Below are positions 24,596 to 32,677 of a DNA stretch of 64,000 nt, piece by piece. Under the pieces are notes generated by a model. It did not search any database and had not been told where the DNA came from. It was given only the letters and a program-made list of their open reading frames with translations. The stretch spans positions 62,001 through 126,000 of the forward strand of contig NZ_JHXY01000005.1 of assembly GCF_000621585.1 (NCBI RefSeq), read 5' to 3'. A program made the translations under genes and the position numbers. Origin of the DNA: [Eubacterium] cellulosolvens LD2006 (GTDB lineage Bacteria; Bacillota; Clostridia; Lachnospirales; Lachnospiraceae). Positions within the stretch are counted from its first letter, which is position 1. The number at the start of each line of letters is the position of its first letter.

Positions 24596-26918
24596 ATTTT
24601 CCCGCCAGCAGATAGATAAGCGGCGAATTCCAGTAGATCGCAACCTCGTTGGTCGAATAGCTCTGGGCGTTGTCCACATAACACATCCCGGCCGGCTGTC
24701 CGTCGAGCACAGCCTTCGCGTAGGGATCCTCCAGATTCTTGTTCGGTCCTCCGACGAGCATTCCCTTCATCGCGCTTCCGGCCAGCTGTGACGGCCGGTG
24801 GTGCGGATTGATCGGCGAAAGCGTCCCGTATCCGGTTACAAAACAATAACCGAGAGGATTCTCGCCGAGAAGATAGCCGATCTGCTCATGCGCGGCGGTC
24901 TTGTACTTCTCCTCGCCCGTTATTTCCGAGGCGATTTCGAGAAGAATACCGTTGTTTGCAACCGTCATGTTCGAGCCCCAGGAAAAATCCTTTCCGAGAG
25001 AACAGCCGTAGGCGGATTTCTCCGTCTGCTCTAGCAGCGCGTCCGCGTCAGTCAGGAGCATCTTTTTCATTGTTCCCGTCACATCGTCCATCTCGCTCCC
25101 GGCTTTCCGGATCAGATCCGTGCAGGCGTAGCCCGTCATCTTCGCCCAGCCGAATCCCGCCTTCATAATGTCCGGATCCCACCTCTCCCGGATGGACTTG
25201 GCACAGTCCTTATCTCCGGCCAGATAGAGTTCCACGGCCGCCCAGAGAATCTCATCTTCTGTTCCATGATCCGGATACTCACCGGTCACAATATCCTCCG
25301 GATTTGTAAAGCCCGCCGTATCCTTTTTGTCTCTGACATATTCAAACGCCTTCTTTGCAGCTGCATATGCCTTCTCCGAAAACGCAGGGTCGATCTGTCT
25401 GAAGACCACGGACGCCTTTGCCATGACCGCCGCAAAATCGCCGGTCGCAGCTGTGGACACAGGTGCAACAATCAGCTGATCCGTCTCATCCTCCGGTCCG
25501 ACGGTTTCGGGGAACACTTTACAGCTCACCTTGTGGTAGACACCTCCGGTCTCCTCATCCTGCATTTTCAGCATCCAGTCCAGCTCATATCGAGCTTCAT
25601 CGAGAATATCCGGAATCCGGTTTCCACTCTCCGGTATTCCGAGATCATCGCTCTTCACGCCGTAATCTTCATAGGCCCACAAAAGATCCGCGACTGTTTT
25701 CGCTCCGGAAACCACGTACCGTCCGTAATCGCCGGCATCATGCCATCCTCCGCTCACATCGATCACCTTGCTTGTTCCGTAGATGAGTGCCTTCTTCGTG
25801 TGACAGGAATCATGGCTGAAGGAGCCGTCCTGTGACTTGACCTTCATACCGCAGCGCTGCAGATAGAGCATACGGAGCGTGTCTCTGAACATTTCGTCGT
25901 AGATGTCGTTGCCGATCTCAAACGGAGGCGTGTCCTGAACGGCAGACGCCGTCGTCACATGGATATGATAGATGCCTCTGGTGCGATAGTCGGAAAAATC
26001 ACCGACGCGCACCTGCTTCTGCGCGGCCTGATCATACTGCAGTTTTCCGAGCTCGCCCTTGTATACCACTTTTCCGGTTTTATCATTGATCAGGCTGTAC
26101 GAGCCGCCATCTTCCGCATTGCGCACAACCACCGACTTAACATCGTCCGGCCGAAAGCCGATCTGACTGGTCACCGCGTCCGGATACGAAGGAAGCCCGG
26201 CTCCGGCCGTTGCGCCGGACACATCTTTGGCCACCAGACGGACATTGTCGATCCTCACCGCGTGATCTCCCGGATCCTCGCTCATATCATCCATGTATCC
26301 CATGTTGAAACAGAAACGCGGTGCCGGATCGGAGTCCTCTTCCATCGTAAATTCCTGCTCAAAATGCTTCATTTCGGAGCCGGCCTTCATCGTCTGTTCA
26401 AAGTACGCGTGATAATCTCCGCCGTTGATCTGGATTCTGCAGGCAACTTTCCTGTCGATCGTGCTGGCCAGATCAAAACTCAGAACATAGACGGCACCTT
26501 TGTCCAGTTTAAAGCCGTCATAATAGACCTGATTTCCGTAATCCACATCGCCGCACCGCTGAATATCCACGACGAGTTCGTTATTCTCGTTGCTGATTTT
26601 GCAGCTGCCGCCGTTGTTATAAATACAGAAGTGGCCGTTTCCTCCGTCATCAAAATTCTGATCGATGATTGCCGATCCGGGCTCCGGAAGAGCAACACTG
26701 TCATCGGACGTGCCGGCTTCGCCGCCGGTGATGGTGCCGGTCGCAACTCCGTTCACCACATTGTCGTCCGTAGCATTCTCCTTCTCTGAAGATGATCTCT
26801 GTACCGTTTCCTTTACAGAGGATACCGAAACCGTTCCGGCTTTTTCCGCACTGCACCCGGCAATCCCGCATGCAAAAATCATGGCACTCAAAAGCGCCGC
26901 CGCTCTATTTTTCTTCAT
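24594..26918 (-). CDS. GH9 cellulase, predicted lipoprotein
   Basis: A 774-residue surface glycosidase. A lipoprotein signal peptide ends in the lipobox IAGC (Cys22). After a Ser/Thr-rich linker come a CBM4/9-type beta-sandwich (about 85-225), a CelD_N Ig-like domain (about 235-325, QIGFRPDDVKSVVV) and a GH9 (alpha/alpha)6 catalytic domain with the Asp pair DVSGGWHDAGDYGRYV, PHHRPSQ and the acid Glu in TNEVAIYWNSPL. It should cleave cellulose or cello-oligosaccharides; no dockerin is present, so it is membrane-tethered rather than cellulosomal. The ATG at 26918 fits the lipobox spacing; a GTG lies six codons upstream. It is last in the aroD-FHA-CpaE run. Confidence 0.92.
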   Translation of the reverse strand: MKKNRAAALLSAMIFACGIAGCSAEKAGTVSVSSVKETVQRSSSEKENATDDNVVNGVATGTITGGEAGTSDDSVALPEPGSAIIDQNFDDGGNGHFCIYNNGGSCKISNENNELVVDIQRCGDVDYGNQVYYDGFKLDKGAVYVLSFDLASTIDRKVACRIQINGGDYHAYFEQTMKAGSEMKHFEQEFTMEEDSDPAPRFCFNMGYMDDMSEDPGDHAVRIDNVRLVAKDVSGATAGAGLPSYPDAVTSQIGFRPDDVKSVVVRNAEDGGSYSLINDKTGKVVYKGELGKLQYDQAAQKQVRVGDFSDYRTRGIYHIHVTTASAVQDTPPFEIGNDIYDEMFRDTLRMLYLQRCGMKVKSQDGSFSHDSCHTKKALIYGTSKVIDVSGGWHDAGDYGRYVVSGAKTVADLLWAYEDYGVKSDDLGIPESGNRIPDILDEARYELDWMLKMQDEETGGVYHKVSCKVFPETVGPEDETDQLIVAPVSTAATGDFAAVMAKASVVFRQIDPAFSEKAYAAAKKAFEYVRDKKDTAGFTNPEDIVTGEYPDHGTEDEILWAAVELYLAGDKDCAKSIRERWDPDIMKAGFGWAKMTGYACTDLIRKAGSEMDDVTGTMKKMLLTDADALLEQTEKSAYGCSLGKDFSWGSNMTVANNGILLEIASEITGEEKYKTAAHEQIGYLLGENPLGYCFVTGYGTLSPINPHHRPSQLAGSAMKGMLVGGPNKNLEDPYAKAVLDGQPAGMCYVDNAQSYSTNEVAIYWNSPLIYLLAGK

Positions 26919-26968
26919 AAAACCTCTGTTCCACACAACCTCATAGAGTCCTTCTCAAAATCTCAAAC

Positions 26969-28015
26969 TTACTCTGTCACCTTGAGAGCGATCCGGTAAA
27001 ATACGGGATCGTCAAGTGCCTCTTCCCAGCTCTGGTACGGAGCGATCGTTCCGAACACACTGTCTCTGGAGAGCCGCATACCATCCGAGTGCATCTCATT
27101 TGCCACAAGAATACAGTTGCACTTCGGGAGAAGCTCCGGATCATGCAGAAGCTTCTGCATTTTCTTGTTCGCGATTACATTCGTCTCTGTCAGAAGAATC
27201 AGCGAATCGATCTTGTTCAGATCCTCCGAAGTCTCACGGTTCAGCATCGTTCCGATATCGAGAATAATGAAATCAAAATCCTGTTTGCTGACCAGTGTCC
27301 GGATCAGCACTTCCACTTCCTTATGTGTGATATTCATGGACGGAAGCGATTTCTCGAATGGCAGAAGATAGGATACTTCATCTCTTCCGATGTTCTGAAG
27401 AATCGTCCAGTAGGTATCGTCATCCGGATTCTTCAGCTTGTCAGCCAGCTCCTCCCCCGCATGTATCTCTGACGGATAGTACACCGACATACTCTGTGTC
27501 GGGTCACAGCCAAGGAGCAGAACTTTCTGGTCAAGCATCTTCAGCTTTCTCGCAAGCGCCACGCAGACCAGACTCTTTCCGCAGCCTCCGATCGGCGAGT
27601 ACACGGCAACCACTCTCGTATTCTTCTTTGTTTTCTCGACGAGCCCGCTCGCAGGCGTATCCACCCGCAAAAGGACCCGGTCGATCTGCTCAAAAAGCTC
27701 CTCTTCCGGCATATTCTTAAGAAGCACTTTCACTTCATCGTGATACGTGCTCTCCGGACGGACCTCCCCGGTCATCAGAAAAATCTTTCCCACGGTGTGT
27801 TCGTCGAGGAACGCCCCGTCTCCGTACGTCTCCTCATCGATCACCAGAAGATCGATATCCTGTGGCGTCGAAAAATACGCGTCCACATAGCCGGGGTCTG
27901 TGATGATCTGAATCTCGGCGGCCCCGGAGTATTTCCGGATCAGACCTTCTTCATATGCGCGCAGGAAGTTGTAATCCCGGTCGATGATAACAATATGACA
28001 TTTCCTGTTTTCCAT
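26969..28015 (-). CDS. CpaE/TadZ-like ATPase with receiver-like N-terminal domain
   Basis: A 348-residue protein. Residues 1-115 look like an atypical receiver domain (HIVIIDRDYNF ... IDLLVIDEE), and residues 133-348 a ParA/MinD-type ATPase as in TadZ/CpaE proteins that localise pili. The Walker A is SPIGGCGKS (140-148), lacking the signature Lys of the MinD deviant motif (KGGxGK). Walker B region: FDFIILDIGT. In Lachnospiraceae such proteins often accompany tad/Flp pilus genes, but none are in this window. It lies 24 nt after the FHA gene and upstream of the GH9 gene. Confidence 0.82.
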   Translation of the reverse strand: MENRKCHIVIIDRDYNFLRAYEEGLIRKYSGAAEIQIITDPGYVDAYFSTPQDIDLLVIDEETYGDGAFLDEHTVGKIFLMTGEVRPESTYHDEVKVLLKNMPEEELFEQIDRVLLRVDTPASGLVEKTKKNTRVVAVYSPIGGCGKSLVCVALARKLKMLDQKVLLLGCDPTQSMSVYYPSEIHAGEELADKLKNPDDDTYWTILQNIGRDEVSYLLPFEKSLPSMNITHKEVEVLIRTLVSKQDFDFIILDIGTMLNRETSEDLNKIDSLILLTETNVIANKKMQKLLHDPELLPKCNCILVANEMHSDGMRLSRDSVFGTIAPYQSWEEALDDPVFYRIALKVTE

Positions 28016-28039
28016 GCTGTTTCTTGAACTCCAAATCCT

Positions 28040-28867
28040 TTACTCTACACTGAAGGTGTAGTCCGCAAACCGAAGTACCGTTCCCTCTCCGATCGGAACC
28101 TCTGTATTCGGCGCAATCTGCTGATCATTCACAAACGTGCCGTTCTCACTGCCGAGATCGCTCACATAGTAATTGATTTCATTCCATCCGATCAACGCGT
28201 GAACCGGACTGACGGTCTCTACCCCGGTGATCAGCCCGTCCACCTCACCCGGATCTGTGCCGATCCGGAATTTCCTGTGTCCGATCTCGAACGTGACCGG
28301 AGCCGGCGTGTTGATGCTCTTCAGGATCAGACAGGCGTCATCCTCATCGCGGGTACTCCGCTGATCCAGCGCCGACAGAAGACTGGTCCAGTCTCCGAAC
28401 GCGCGCTCCTTCTGAAAATCAATCTGACGGCTGACAAAGTCCCCGCCCTCTTTCTCAGAGACAAGATCCCCAAGAAGCGCGTACACCCGCTTCAGATAAA
28501 TCTCGCTGTGTCTCTGTTCATATGGAATCTGCGCGGGCATACAGATAAAAAACAATTCTTTTCCCGCGTTCAGATAGATACTATCCGGATCCCAGATCAC
28601 ATTTTCCAACGAGATCTCGTCGACCTCCTCCAGAACAATGAGCCGTTCCAGAATCGCCTTCCCAAGCCTGCAGGCTTCGTCCAGTGTAAGGTCGTCCGCG
28701 ACGGAGCCGATCGTCTTCATATTGTCCGGAAAGCAGGCAAGTTTTACTCTCTCATTGAAATGAACCCAGCTTATGGGAAGCAATCCCTTTTCCATCCCGG
28801 AATCCCTCAGAAACGCAACAGCCTTTCTGTCGAGGAAATCCTCGGAATTTAACAAAAATTCTCTCAT
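28040..28867 (-). CDS. DUF6382 and FHA domain protein
   Basis: A 275-residue protein with an N-terminal DUF6382-like region (about 1-165, starting MREFLLNSEDFLDRKAVAFL, helical and Trp/Asp-containing) and a C-terminal forkhead-associated domain (about 190-275). The FHA domain has the SxxH (SPVH) and NGT motifs, but the phospho-Thr-binding Arg of the IGR motif is Thr (RIGT). The ATG at 28867 has GGGGAT just upstream; a TTG two codons earlier is too close to that site. It is 10 nt downstream of aroD and followed by the CpaE-like gene, suggesting they act together. Confidence 0.8.
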   Translation of the reverse strand: MREFLLNSEDFLDRKAVAFLRDSGMEKGLLPISWVHFNERVKLACFPDNMKTIGSVADDLTLDEACRLGKAILERLIVLEEVDEISLENVIWDPDSIYLNAGKELFFICMPAQIPYEQRHSEIYLKRVYALLGDLVSEKEGGDFVSRQIDFQKERAFGDWTSLLSALDQRSTRDEDDACLILKSINTPAPVTFEIGHRKFRIGTDPGEVDGLITGVETVSPVHALIGWNEINYYVSDLGSENGTFVNDQQIAPNTEVPIGEGTVLRFADYTFSVE

Positions 28868-28877
28868 ATTCAATCCC

Positions 28878-30119
28878 CTACAACTGTCTCATAATTTCGC
28901 GGAGCGACTCCACCGGAAGCTGCCCCGGAGCGGATGACAGCCCGACCGTTCCGAACGTCATCGCCGAGCCGGTCACTCGTCCGCTGACCCTGGATACTCT
29001 TCCGAGATCCCCCATCGACATGGTGACGACCGGGCGGGACGTGATCTCATTTCGCTCTATGGTCGCGTTCAGCAGACGCGTCACATCCTTCGCCTTCTCC
29101 GGCATAACCGCAAGCTTCAGAATATCCGCGTCAATTCTCTCCAGGCAGTCGAAGACAGCTTCCATCTCCGCCTTCTTCGGTGTGCGCTCAAAAAAATGCG
29201 TCGAACCGATCACGGGCTTGCCGAGCGCATGAATCTCGCGGATCAGAATCTCCGGATCGATGTCACGCTTCATTCCCTCTACGTCGATGGCGGCAATCTG
29301 TGCCCTGCCGGCCGCCCATTTCAATACCTCACAGTACTCCTGCGGATCCGGCTCCATCTCGCCGCCCTCCGAAGCTGTGCGGTAGGTAAAAAGAACCGGA
29401 AGGTCACGAAGAATATCCGCCATGCGGCGAAGCACCTCGTCCAGCGCTTCTCTGTCCGTATTCTCCTCAAAGTAATCCACGCGCCACTCCACAAGATCCG
29501 GGGACGCCTGAACAGCCTCGGCGCACTGACGGAGGATCTCCTCCCGGTTTTGTCCGGTCAGAGGAACGCAGATCTTCGGAAGTCCCTCTCCGATCATGAT
29601 CCTTCCGACAGCCACCGGTTCCTTGACCGCCTTTGGCAGCTTCGTCATCTTCTTTTTCTTTCCGGATCCGGACGCCCAGGCGTACAGAGATCTCCGGTTT
29701 CCGCCGGTTTCCTTTGCGTCGTCCTCGTCGTCCTCCTCGCTCAAAGACTCCTCCGCTCCGTCCGTATCGCCCGCTCCGGTTCCACGCACGCTCGTGATCA
29801 CGCGCTCCGGATCGATTTCCACGCTCTTCAGGCAGAAGTCATCCTCGTCGCTGTCCACCGCCTCAAAGCCCGAATTACCGCTGTTTTCCACCGGATCGTC
29901 CTTCAAATCCACTCCGGGTCCCTTTTTCGCGTCTGCAATCAGTTCCAGAATGTCCGAATCCCCACGATCTCCTACTTTCTTCTCCGGCAGTTCCTCCTGT
30001 GTGCGGTCGCCGCCACTTGTCTTAGCCGCAGGGCTCACGGAGTTCCTGCCCGTTCGCGGGATCGACTTCTGTGTCATCTGCTGAGAATTATTCTTTCTGA
30101 TCCAGCCAAAAAAGCTCAT
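28878..30119 (-). CDS. aroD: Type I 3-dehydroquinate dehydratase with long acidic N-terminal extension
   Basis: A 413-residue protein whose last 235 or so residues are type I DHQ dehydratase of the shikimate pathway: GEGLPKICVPLTGQN, the Glu of VEWRVDYFE, the catalytic His in VIGSTHFFERTP and the Schiff-base Lys in DILKLAVMPEK. The first 170 residues have no enzymatic counterpart: a possible amphipathic start (MSFFGWIRKNN) followed by disordered Ser/Thr/Asp/Glu-rich sequence with a poly-acidic run (SLSEEDDEDDAKE) and a Lys cluster. The ATG at 30119 has GAGGGAG 6 nt upstream. First gene of an operon with the FHA and CpaE-like genes; divergent from aroE. Confidence 0.9.
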   Translation of the reverse strand: MSFFGWIRKNNSQQMTQKSIPRTGRNSVSPAAKTSGGDRTQEELPEKKVGDRGDSDILELIADAKKGPGVDLKDDPVENSGNSGFEAVDSDEDDFCLKSVEIDPERVITSVRGTGAGDTDGAEESLSEEDDEDDAKETGGNRRSLYAWASGSGKKKKMTKLPKAVKEPVAVGRIMIGEGLPKICVPLTGQNREEILRQCAEAVQASPDLVEWRVDYFEENTDREALDEVLRRMADILRDLPVLFTYRTASEGGEMEPDPQEYCEVLKWAAGRAQIAAIDVEGMKRDIDPEILIREIHALGKPVIGSTHFFERTPKKAEMEAVFDCLERIDADILKLAVMPEKAKDVTRLLNATIERNEITSRPVVTMSMGDLGRVSRVSGRVTGSAMTFGTVGLSSAPGQLPVESLREIMRQL

Positions 30120-30196
30120 CTGCATCTCCCTCTCTGCCCAAACGGCATACTGTGCACTGTGTAACAACGTCCGGTCACGCGATTATCCTATTCTGT

Positions 30197-30225
30197 ATTA
30201 TAATATAAAAATGCGGTTCTGTCTA
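30197..30225 (-). promoter_or_regulatory. Predicted promoter of the aroD-FHA-CpaE operon
   Basis: -35 TAGACA and consensus -10 TATAAT with 17-bp spacing, about 75 nt before the aroD ATG. Confidence 0.7.
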
Positions 30226-30385
30226 ATTTCCGTCTCCCGACGCTCCCGTCTCAAAAACCGCTTTTCCGCCAGCAAAAACGGGGGATCTTCCACCTTTGCC
30301 GCCGGACCGTCACACAGGCATTATAGAAAATTTAATCGTTTTGTGACATAATAGAAAAATAACAACTGCTACACGGAGGTTCCAC

Positions 30386-31258
30386 ATGAACAATTCAATT
30401 ACCGGACGGACTGCGCTCACCGGTCTTCTCGGAAGCCCGGTCGCGCACAGCCTGTCCCCCATGATGCACAACGATTCTTTCAGACATCTCGGTCTGGATT
30501 ATGTATATCTCTGTTTCGACGTGAACGAGGACAACCTGAAGGAAGCGGTCAACGGACTGAAGATCTGCGGCATCCGGGGGTTCAATCTCACCATGCCGGA
30601 CAAAAACCGCATGGCCGAACTCGCCGACGCCCTCTCGCCCGCCGCGGAGCTGATCGGCGCCGTAAACACAGTCGTCAATGACAACGGCCGCCTTGTCGGA
30701 CACAACACGGACGGCGTGGGCTTCATCCGCTCTCTTGCGGATTACGGTTTTTCTCCGAAAGGAAAGACCGTGACCCTCCTCGGCGCCGGAGGTGCTGCCA
30801 CCGCCATTGCCGCGCAGGCCGCCCTCGACGGTGTTAAGGAACTGAGGATCTTCGCCCGGCCAAACAGCCGTTTTCACGAGCGGACCGTCCGTCTCGTCGA
30901 CGACATCAACCGTCAGACCGGCTGTGTCTGCACCCTGTCAGATCTCACCGATACAACCGCGCTCCGCTCTTCTCTTGCAGAGAGCGCCCTGCTGGTCAAC
31001 GGAACGCCGGTCGGCATGGCGCCGGATACAGAAATCTCCGTCATCACAGATCCTTCCATGTTCCACAAGGATCTGTTTGTCTCCGATATCATCTACAACC
31101 CGAGAGAGACCCGGCTGATGCGTCTCGCGAAGGAGGCCGGCTGCCGCACCTCCAACGGACTGTTTATGCTCCTCTATCAGGGTGCGGAGGCTTTCCGCCT
31201 GTGGACGGGACAGGAGATGCCGACCGACCTCATCAAAGAGAGATACTTCTCCGATTAA
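30386..31258 (+). CDS. aroE: Shikimate dehydrogenase
   Basis: A 290-residue NAD(P)-dependent shikimate dehydrogenase. It has the substrate-binding GSPVAHSLSPMMHN start, the catalytic Lys region (FNLTMPDKNRM, where Lys is in the expected NVTxPxK position), GAVNTVV, the nucleotide-binding LLGAGGAATAI and the C-terminal QGAEAFRLWTG. It is read away from aroD, giving two shikimate-pathway genes head to head. CACGGAGG precedes the ATG. Confidence 0.95.
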   Translation: MNNSITGRTALTGLLGSPVAHSLSPMMHNDSFRHLGLDYVYLCFDVNEDNLKEAVNGLKICGIRGFNLTMPDKNRMAELADALSPAAELIGAVNTVVNDNGRLVGHNTDGVGFIRSLADYGFSPKGKTVTLLGAGGAATAIAAQAALDGVKELRIFARPNSRFHERTVRLVDDINRQTGCVCTLSDLTDTTALRSSLAESALLVNGTPVGMAPDTEISVITDPSMFHKDLFVSDIIYNPRETRLMRLAKEAGCRTSNGLFMLLYQGAEAFRLWTGQEMPTDLIKERYFSD

Positions 31259-31268
31259 CTGCAGAGCG

Positions 31269-31312
31269 TTTTGTGTTATAGAAATTCCGGAGGAATTTCC
31301 TATAACACAAAA
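31269..31312 (-). repeat. Dispersed palindromic element, copy B
   Basis: Two arms of about 20 nt (TTTTGTGTTATAGGAAATTC type) pair across a 3-4-nt loop with a single bulge. The flanking GAGCG is also shared with copy A at 61846, in opposite orientation. Confidence 0.8.
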
Positions 31313-31344
31313 AAGAGGGCTGCCATACGGCAACCCTCTTTTTT
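31311..31344. terminator. Bidirectional terminator between aroE and ftsZ
   Basis: AAAAGAGGGCTGCC and GGCAACCCTCTTTTTT form a stem between convergent genes, immediately beside palindrome B. Confidence 0.85.
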
Positions 31345-31379
31345 GTATTCCCCAAGCAGCTTACCGCCGCTGTCTTTTA

Positions 31380-32522
31380 TCAGTGTTTCTGCAGGAAATC
31401 CGGGATCTGAATCTCTTTCACTGCTGTCCGTGGTGTTCTCGGAGCAGAAGCTGTTACCACCGGCTCCGGAAGCTTAAACTCCGGTGTTTTGAAACCGGCA
31501 TTTGCGAAGGAGGACTCTTTCTTCTGTGCCTCTGCCTTCTTTGCGCCCTCTACACTGCCGACCTTTGTGGTCGCGTCATCGAGACCTGTCGCGATAACCG
31601 TAATCTTGCAGGTATCCGGGATGGAATCATCATACATCGCACCGAAGATGATATTCGCCTCATCTCCTGCGAGATTCTGTACGTAGCTTGCGGCGTCGTT
31701 TGCATCCATAAGGCTGATGTCACCGGAGATGTTGATAATGACATTGCTTGCGCCGTTGATGGTTGTCTCAAGCAGCGGAGACTGTACCGCTTCCTGTACT
31801 GCCTCGAGCGCCTTGTCGTCTCCCTTGGAGGAGCCGATACCGATGTGCGCCATTCCCTTGTCTTTCATAACCGTCTGAACATCGGCGAAATCCAGGTTGA
31901 TCAGAGCAGGCACATTAATCAGATCTGTGATACCCTGTACCGCCTCCTGAAGAACCTCGTCCGCCTTGCGGAGCGCCTCCGGCATGGTTGTGCGGCGGTC
32001 TACAATCTCGAGAAGCTTGTCATTCGGGATGACAATCAGCGTATCTACATTCTGTTTCAGCTTCTCAATTCCGGAAAGGGCGTTTGTCATACGGGTCTTT
32101 GCCTCAAAGCGGAAAGGTTTTGTGACAACACCTACCGTAAGGCATCCGAGCTCTTTTGCGATTCCCGCAACAACCGGAGCAGCACCTGTACCTGTTCCGC
32201 CACCCATACCGCAGGTGACGAATACCATGTCCGCTCCCTCGATGAGCTTCTTAATCTCCTCAACGCTCTCCTCGGCAGCCTTCTCGCCTACTTCCGGTTT
32301 TGCTCCGGCGCCGAGCCCCTTTGTAACTTTCTCACCGATCTGAAGAACAGTCGGTGCCTTGCAAAGTGTCAACGCCTGTTTATCTGTATTTAATCCAACG
32401 AATTCCACACCACCGATGGATTCGTCCACCATTCGGTTTACCGCATTATTGCCGGCTCCGCCGACGCCGATTACGACGATTCTTGCAGATGAATCCGCTT
32501 CATTTGTCATAATTTCTAACAA
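31380..32522 (-). CDS. ftsZ: Cell division GTPase FtsZ
   Basis: A 380-residue FtsZ, the tubulin-like scaffold of the division ring. N-terminal [16 protein letters not shown], the tubulin signature [11 protein letters not shown], the T7 loop [11 protein letters not shown] and the C-terminal anchor peptide [10 protein letters not shown] are all present. I chose the TTG start at 32522 (reading [12 protein letters not shown]) since GGAGGAG lies 7 nt upstream; an ATG at 32510 is in frame but has poorer spacing. It is the last gene of the dcw-type cluster and has an extra promoter of its own. Confidence 0.97.
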   Translation of the reverse strand: MLEIMTNEADSSARIVVIGVGGAGNNAVNRMVDESIGGVEFVGLNTDKQALTLCKAPTVLQIGEKVTKGLGAGAKPEVGEKAAEESVEEIKKLIEGADMVFVTCGMGGGTGTGAAPVVAGIAKELGCLTVGVVTKPFRFEAKTRMTNALSGIEKLKQNVDTLIVIPNDKLLEIVDRRTTMPEALRKADEVLQEAVQGITDLINVPALINLDFADVQTVMKDKGMAHIGIGSSKGDDKALEAVQEAVQSPLLETTINGASNVIINISGDISLMDANDAASYVQNLAGDEANIIFGAMYDDSIPDTCKITVIATGLDDATTKVGSVEGAKKAEAQKKESSFANAGFKTPEFKLPEPVVTASAPRTPRTAVKEIQIPDFLQKH

Positions 32523-32632
32523 AGTGTCTCCTCCTTCATTGGCTTGCGCCCGGTTATTTATCTTGTCCGTCCGCGGCCGTGTCAAAGCTCCGACGCGCAC
32601 CGGGACAGAATCTGTTCAATTCCATAGCTTAT

Positions 32633-32661
32633 ATAATATATTTTATCCGCAAAATATTCAA
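32633..32661 (-). promoter_or_regulatory. Predicted ftsZ promoter
   Basis: -35 TTGAAT and -10 TATTAT with 17-bp spacing in the gap between ftsQ and ftsZ. Confidence 0.6.
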
Positions 32662-32677
32662 CTCTTTTTGGATTTTT

